Below, one piece after another: positions 6,359-9,028 of a stretch of 9,028 bases of DNA (position 1 is the first letter of the stretch; each line of letters opens with the position of its first letter). The notes under the pieces were generated by a model. That model did no database searches. It saw nothing but the letters and a program-made list of their open reading frames with translations, and was not told the origin of the DNA. The position numbers and the translations under genes were made by a program. The DNA comes from an uncultured Bacteroidales bacterium (GTDB taxonomy: Bacteria > Bacteroidota > Bacteroidia > Bacteroidales > UBA932), in NCBI GenBank assembly GCA_946406095.1, contig CAMJJO010000073.1:1-9028 (forward strand), read 5' to 3'.

Positions 6359-7360
6359 CTATCTTACGCAACGGACGTTTGCCCTCAGGCTCTCCTTGCC
6401 GTATTCACCGCTGAAGAAAGCAGGCTTGTCCACATAAATATATCGGGCGATGCCTGTATCTGCACCGGAAGCATCGGCTGTCCAGAACATCGCATATTCT
6501 TTATAAGAACGGAAGGCGGCCTTGTTCCCCTCTACCACGGCATAGCCCAGCGGAATGGCCGAGAAGCGGCTCTTGTTGGTGATCTTCACATCCGGCCAGA
6601 ACTCCCAGAGTTTGTCCCCGTTGAAAGTGGCATCCACCATCAAGGCTCCGGCGGCATCGCTCTCCTTTCCGGCCACCGCCTCGGCCAATGCCTTGTATTC
6701 GGCATCGGAAGGCAGATGCCATCCTGCAGGGCAGGCGCCGGCAGCCTCGGTCCAGGTGTAGAACCGGCCGAACAGTCCGGAGATCGATTCAGCATTCTCG
6801 AATGCCTTGCCGGCACCGCTCCAGGCCAGATTCTGCACCATCCAGTCCTTCCCTCCGATGGAGCTGTAGTAATACTTCTGGCCGTCGCGGGCATCGGTGA
6901 AATAGCTGGCGGACGGAAGGAAATCATATCCCTTCAGGGAACCTGTGCCAAGGGCGGGATCGAAAACGGTGAAGCTCGCTGTCGCGGTTCTCTCGTAATA
7001 CCCATCGGCAACTATGCCTACGGAGAAAGAGAATGTGGAAAGGGAATCCACGGTGACTTCGAAATCGAACTCGCGGCTCTTGGATGCCGGATCGCTTTCC
7101 AGGCGGATGGTATCTTTTACCCCGGTGAAGGGATTGGTCCAGTAACAAGTGAAGAGAGTGTCCGTCTCGTTTTCCTTGTAGCCGCCCTTCGGCACCACGT
7201 GAACCACATCCCCGAACTGGAGATATGTCGGGAATTCGAAAGACAAAGTGCCATTCAGATACTCTTTGCCGGTGGCCGTGTCATCGTCCTTCTTGCACGA
7301 AACTGCAACCAGAGCGAAAACCGCCACGGCCATTATGGTAATGTTGCGAAAAAACTTCAT
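6359..7360 (-). CDS. Surface lipoprotein with C-terminal FISUMP domain
   Basis: The chosen start (7358-7360) gives 333 residues with a lipoprotein signal peptide (1-21) ending in VAVS and lipid-modified Cys22. The following KKDDD resembles the Bacteroidetes lipoprotein export signal (K followed by D/E pairs), which suggests cell-surface display. Residues 35-150 look like beta-rich, PKD- or Ig-like modules but are not clearly recognisable. From about 155 to the end is a FISUMP (Fibrobacter succinogenes major paralogous) domain: TDARDGQKYYYSSIGG, WMVQNLAW, GRFYTWTEA, CPAGWHLPSDAEY and a terminal NVRCVR. The domain is abundant on Bacteroidales surface proteins; its biochemical role is not established. 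The frame extends upstream to 7432, but that part lacks a signal peptide and lies over the promoter. It is probably the first gene of an operon with lemA and the TPM gene. Confidence 0.88.
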   Translation of the reverse strand: MKFFRNITIMAVAVFALVAVSCKKDDDTATGKEYLNGTLSFEFPTYLQFGDVVHVVPKGGYKENETDTLFTCYWTNPFTGVKDTIRLESDPASKSREFDFEVTVDSLSTFSFSVGIVADGYYERTATASFTVFDPALGTGSLKGYDFLPSASYFTDARDGQKYYYSSIGGKDWMVQNLAWSGAGKAFENAESISGLFGRFYTWTEAAGACPAGWHLPSDAEYKALAEAVAGKESDAAGALMVDATFNGDKLWEFWPDVKITNKSRFSAIPLGYAVVEGNKAAFRSYKEYAMFWTADASGADTGIARYIYVDKPAFFSGEYGKESLRANVRCVR

Positions 7361-7378
7361 CTCAAATCGTTTATCTTG

Positions 7379-7386
7379 CAAAGATA
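7379..7386 (-). promoter_or_regulatory. Probable -7 element for the FISUMP-lemA-TPM operon
   Basis: On the minus strand TATCTTTG (7386-7379) matches TAnnTTTG exactly, about 18 bases before the lipoprotein ATG. The nearest upstream TTTG (7413-7410) is 23 bases away, slightly more than the usual 19-21, so the -33 assignment is less certain. The position fits the shorter start at 7360 and argues against the upstream extension. Confidence 0.55.
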
Positions 7387-7442
7387 ATACAAATATTTTG
7401 CCGAAGTGACAAAAGGACGGTGTGGTACACAAAAGTTTTAGT

Positions 7443-7450
7443 TATATTTG
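7443..7450 (+). promoter_or_regulatory. Probable -7 element for DUF4290-ftsK
   Basis: TATATTTG at 7443-7450 matches TAnnTTTG exactly on the plus strand. A partial -33 (TGTG, 7421-7424) lies 18 bases upstream. Transcription would begin only a few bases before the first ATG (7457), so the mRNA would be nearly leaderless for that start, or have a roughly 23-base A-rich leader for the second ATG (7478). Confidence 0.5.
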
Positions 7451-7456
7451 CGTACT

Positions 7457-8134
7457 ATGAACGAGAATGAAAAGAAAATGAGCGAAGAAACGATCAAATT
7501 GGAATACAATACCGAGCGTGAGAGGCTTCAGATAACGGAATATGGGCGCAACGTGCTCAAGATGGTGGAGCACCTGAAGGAGATCCCGGACCGCGCAAAG
7601 CGCAGCGAGCAGGCTGTAGCCGTGGTCAAGACGATGGAACTCCTCAATCCCGGAGTCAAGGCACAGGAAGAATGGGAGCATAAGCTCTGGGACCAGCTAT
7701 ATATCATTGCAGGGTTCGATCTGGATATCGACTCCCCTTTCCCCTGCCCTGTCAAAGAAGAATTCGAGACAAAGCCGGTGCCTCTGCCGATGAAGGGCAC
7801 CAAGATCAAGGCCACGCATTACGGCCGCAATATCGAGAAGATCATAGACCTCCTCTGCGGCGAACCGGACGGAGAAGTGAAAACCGCAATGATCCGGTCT
7901 CTCGCCAACTATATGCGCACCCAGTATCTGATCTGGAACAAAGACAGCGTGGCGGACGAGACCATATTCGCCGATATCGAAAAACTGTCGGACTACAGGC
8001 TCAAAGTGCCGGAGGGGCTCAGCCTCAAGGGCTTGTCGCAAGATGCAAGCTTCGCCCGCCCCACCATCGGCATCAAGCCTCAGGCGGGCAGCAAGAACCG
8101 CAACAAATTTTATAAGAAAGGCAAGAAGAAATGA
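7457..8134 (+). CDS. DUF4290 domain-containing protein
   Basis: I recognise this as the Bacteroidota-specific DUF4290 family: EYNTERERLQITEYGRN, the HLKEIPDRAKR helix, and a second THYGRNIEKIIDLL motif near the middle that looks like an internal echo of the first. The chain is 225 residues from the first ATG (7457) or 218 from the second (7478, MSEETIKLEYNT). Conserved sequence begins only after the second, so 7478 may be the true start. There is no signal peptide or membrane segment. The protein is mostly helical and charged, with a basic tail (NRNKFYKKGKKK) that could bind nucleic acid, although this is speculative. No function is established for the family. The stop overlaps the ftsK start as ATGA (8131-8134), so the two are probably translationally coupled. 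Confidence 0.9.
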   Translation: MNENEKKMSEETIKLEYNTERERLQITEYGRNVLKMVEHLKEIPDRAKRSEQAVAVVKTMELLNPGVKAQEEWEHKLWDQLYIIAGFDLDIDSPFPCPVKEEFETKPVPLPMKGTKIKATHYGRNIEKIIDLLCGEPDGEVKTAMIRSLANYMRTQYLIWNKDSVADETIFADIEKLSDYRLKVPEGLSLKGLSQDASFARPTIGIKPQAGSKNRNKFYKKGKKK

Positions 8135-9028
8135 GCAGATTCGGTGATTACATTGCATTCTGGCGCAACTGGGACGACCAGGAAAGGAGCACTGCCAAAG
8201 TTGTGGCCGGGCTCCTGACCGGTGTGTTATGCCTTTTCATACTCATTTCCTGCGTCTCTTATCTCTTCCACTGGCAGCAAGATATGAGCCTGCTGGGAGA
8301 TCCTTCGATGATGGACAGCGCTACCGAAGTCGGCAATGCAGCCGGCAAACTTGGGTATCGCACCGGGCATCTGCTCATCGGCAGCCTGTTCGGCCTGGGC
8401 AGTTTCGCATTGCTGATCATCCTCGTGGCTGTCAGCATCCGCCTCATCGCCCGCAAATGGAACTACTCCCTAATCAAGACCACGCTCCTGGCTGTCAGCG
8501 GCACGGTCGTCGCATCTCTTCTGCTGGCATTCGCCGGCAACCTCGCCGGCATCCCGGACATCTTCGGGGGCGGCCTCGGCGGCGAATTCGGCAGGCAGGT
8601 GGTGCTCTGGGGCAACAATCTGTTCGGGCTCATCATCTGCGGAGCCATAATCCTGCTTCTGCTGATCTGCTGGCTGTTCTTCACCAGCAAACACTTCTCC
8701 AGCTGGGTCTACAACCTGGGGCACAAGAAGGAGGATGACGGATTTCAGCCAGAAGACACCGACGATTATAAAAAAGAAGAAGTCGAAGTCGAACCCGAAG
8801 ACGTAGTTCCTGTGGAGGAGGTATCCCCTTCTTCCGTCGGGTCCTGCGGACCCCCTCCCGTCTCCGACGGGCCCCTCCCTCTACATCCGAGGGCGGATAT
8901 GACTCCAGAAGGGGATACCTCCTCCACCGGAGAAACGCCTGCAGATGAAGGAAAGGATTCGCTGATAGTCGAAACCGACGATACGCTGGATGACGACAAT
9001 TACCAAAAGCTTCCTCCCATCGACAACC
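8131..9028 (+). CDS. ftsK: FtsK/SpoIIIE-type DNA translocase, N-terminal part (3' cut by window edge)
   Basis: The frame opens with ATG 8131, overlapping the DUF4290 stop as ATGA, and stays open to the window end (299 codons). Four hydrophobic helices at about residues 24-46, 80-102, 113-135 and 157-181 form the FtsK_4TM membrane domain, with the family-like short extracytoplasmic loops (LGYRTGHLLIGSLFG before helix 2, GRQVVLWGNNLFG before helix 4). After it comes an acidic linker (about 195-290) leading to YQKLPPID, which resembles the usual entry to the alpha/beta/gamma motor domains beyond the window. FtsK anchors at the septum and pumps chromosome ends into daughter cells for dimer resolution. 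ATPase and gamma motifs are not visible here, so the call rests on the membrane domain and layout. Residues 228-266 of the linker are encoded by a palindromic element and are rich in Pro, Ser and Gly, with a Cys, unlike the surrounding Glu/Asp. Confidence 0.88.
   Translation, partial: MSRFGDYIAFWRNWDDQERSTAKVVAGLLTGVLCLFILISCVSYLFHWQQDMSLLGDPSMMDSATEVGNAAGKLGYRTGHLLIGSLFGLGSFALLIILVAVSIRLIARKWNYSLIKTTLLAVSGTVVASLLLAFAGNLAGIPDIFGGGLGGEFGRQVVLWGNNLFGLIICGAIILLLLICWLFFTSKHFSSWVYNLGHKKEDDGFQPEDTDDYKKEEVEVEPEDVVPVEEVSPSSVGSCGPPPVSDGPLPLHPRADMTPEGDTSSTGETPADEGKDSLIVETDDTLDDDNYQKLPPIDN
8812..8927. repeat. Palindromic element translated in frame within the FtsK linker
   Basis: A perfect 21-bp terminal inverted repeat (8812-8832 with 8907-8927) encloses 74 bases that themselves fold: 8834-8840 with 8864-8870 (7 bp), 8839-8844 with 8848-8853 (6 bp, loop TGC, competing with the former) and 8885-8889 with 8894-8898 (5 bp). 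The insert is unusually C/G-rich, with runs such as GGACCCCCTCCCG. The symmetry is framed so that both arms encode the same start (PVEEVSPS) when each strand is read in its open frame. It contains no stop in the ftsK frame. It looks like a mobile or REP-like palindrome tolerated in a disordered linker, but whether it occurs elsewhere in the genome cannot be seen here. Confidence 0.7.

Noticed and set aside
6716..7387. Plus-strand frame of 223 codons opposite the FISUMP lipoprotein gene
   Set aside because: It is antisense to a gene with a lipoprotein signal and FISUMP motifs; nothing recognisable in its product.
8229..8738. Plus-strand frame of 169 codons within ftsK
   Set aside because: It is an off-frame Arg/His/Pro-rich shadow; the frame from 8131 gives four membrane helices and runs to the window end.
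8766..8999. Minus-strand Ser-rich frame opposite the FtsK linker
   Set aside because: It is open because the palindromic element reads through in both directions and the acidic codons mirror to Ser; no start context or homology.

Overview
The window looks like chromosomal DNA from a GC-rich member of the Bacteroidales (Bacteroidota). Three things support this: a DUF4290 gene, a family I know only from Bacteroidota; a FISUMP-type surface lipoprotein with an acidic export signal after its lipid cysteine; and Bacteroidetes-type promoters (TTTG, about 20 bases, TAnnTTTG), one of which matches perfectly upstream of ackA. The genus cannot be fixed from this sequence. No tRNA, rRNA, CRISPR array, transposase or phage gene was seen.

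Layout, left to right. (1) Bases 1-1287 (+) are the 3' part of a glycoside hydrolase family 2 enzyme. Just after its stop, in another frame, is a short cysteine-rich reading frame with no start codon of its own. (2) Bases 1394-1484 hold two tandem, related hairpins between convergent genes; the right one is a plausible terminator for pta. (3) ackA-pta (-) is a tight acetate-fermentation operon with a clear promoter. (4) A compact ComEC/Rec2-type DNA-uptake channel gene (+) diverges from ackA. (5) A short intergenic stretch follows with two palindromes, one containing the stop codon of the next gene. (6) A minus-strand cluster encodes, in transcription order, a FISUMP lipoprotein, LemA and a TPM-domain (YgcG-like) membrane protein. 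(7) On the plus strand a DUF4290 gene overlaps by ATGA with the start of ftsK, which runs off the right edge. The first 299 codons of FtsK cover the four-helix membrane domain and an acidic linker.

How the genes relate: Pta and AckA together turn acetyl-CoA into acetate and ATP. LemA and the TPM protein are a recurrent pair of envelope proteins of uncertain function, here probably co-transcribed with a surface lipoprotein. FtsK links the division septum to chromosome segregation, and its translation is probably coupled to that of DUF4290.

Most of the window is ordinary core-genome content. The three items most worth a second look are a 116-base palindromic element translated in frame inside the FtsK linker, the covarying twin hairpins after the GH2 gene, and the out-of-frame Cys-rich tail at the GH2 stop codon.
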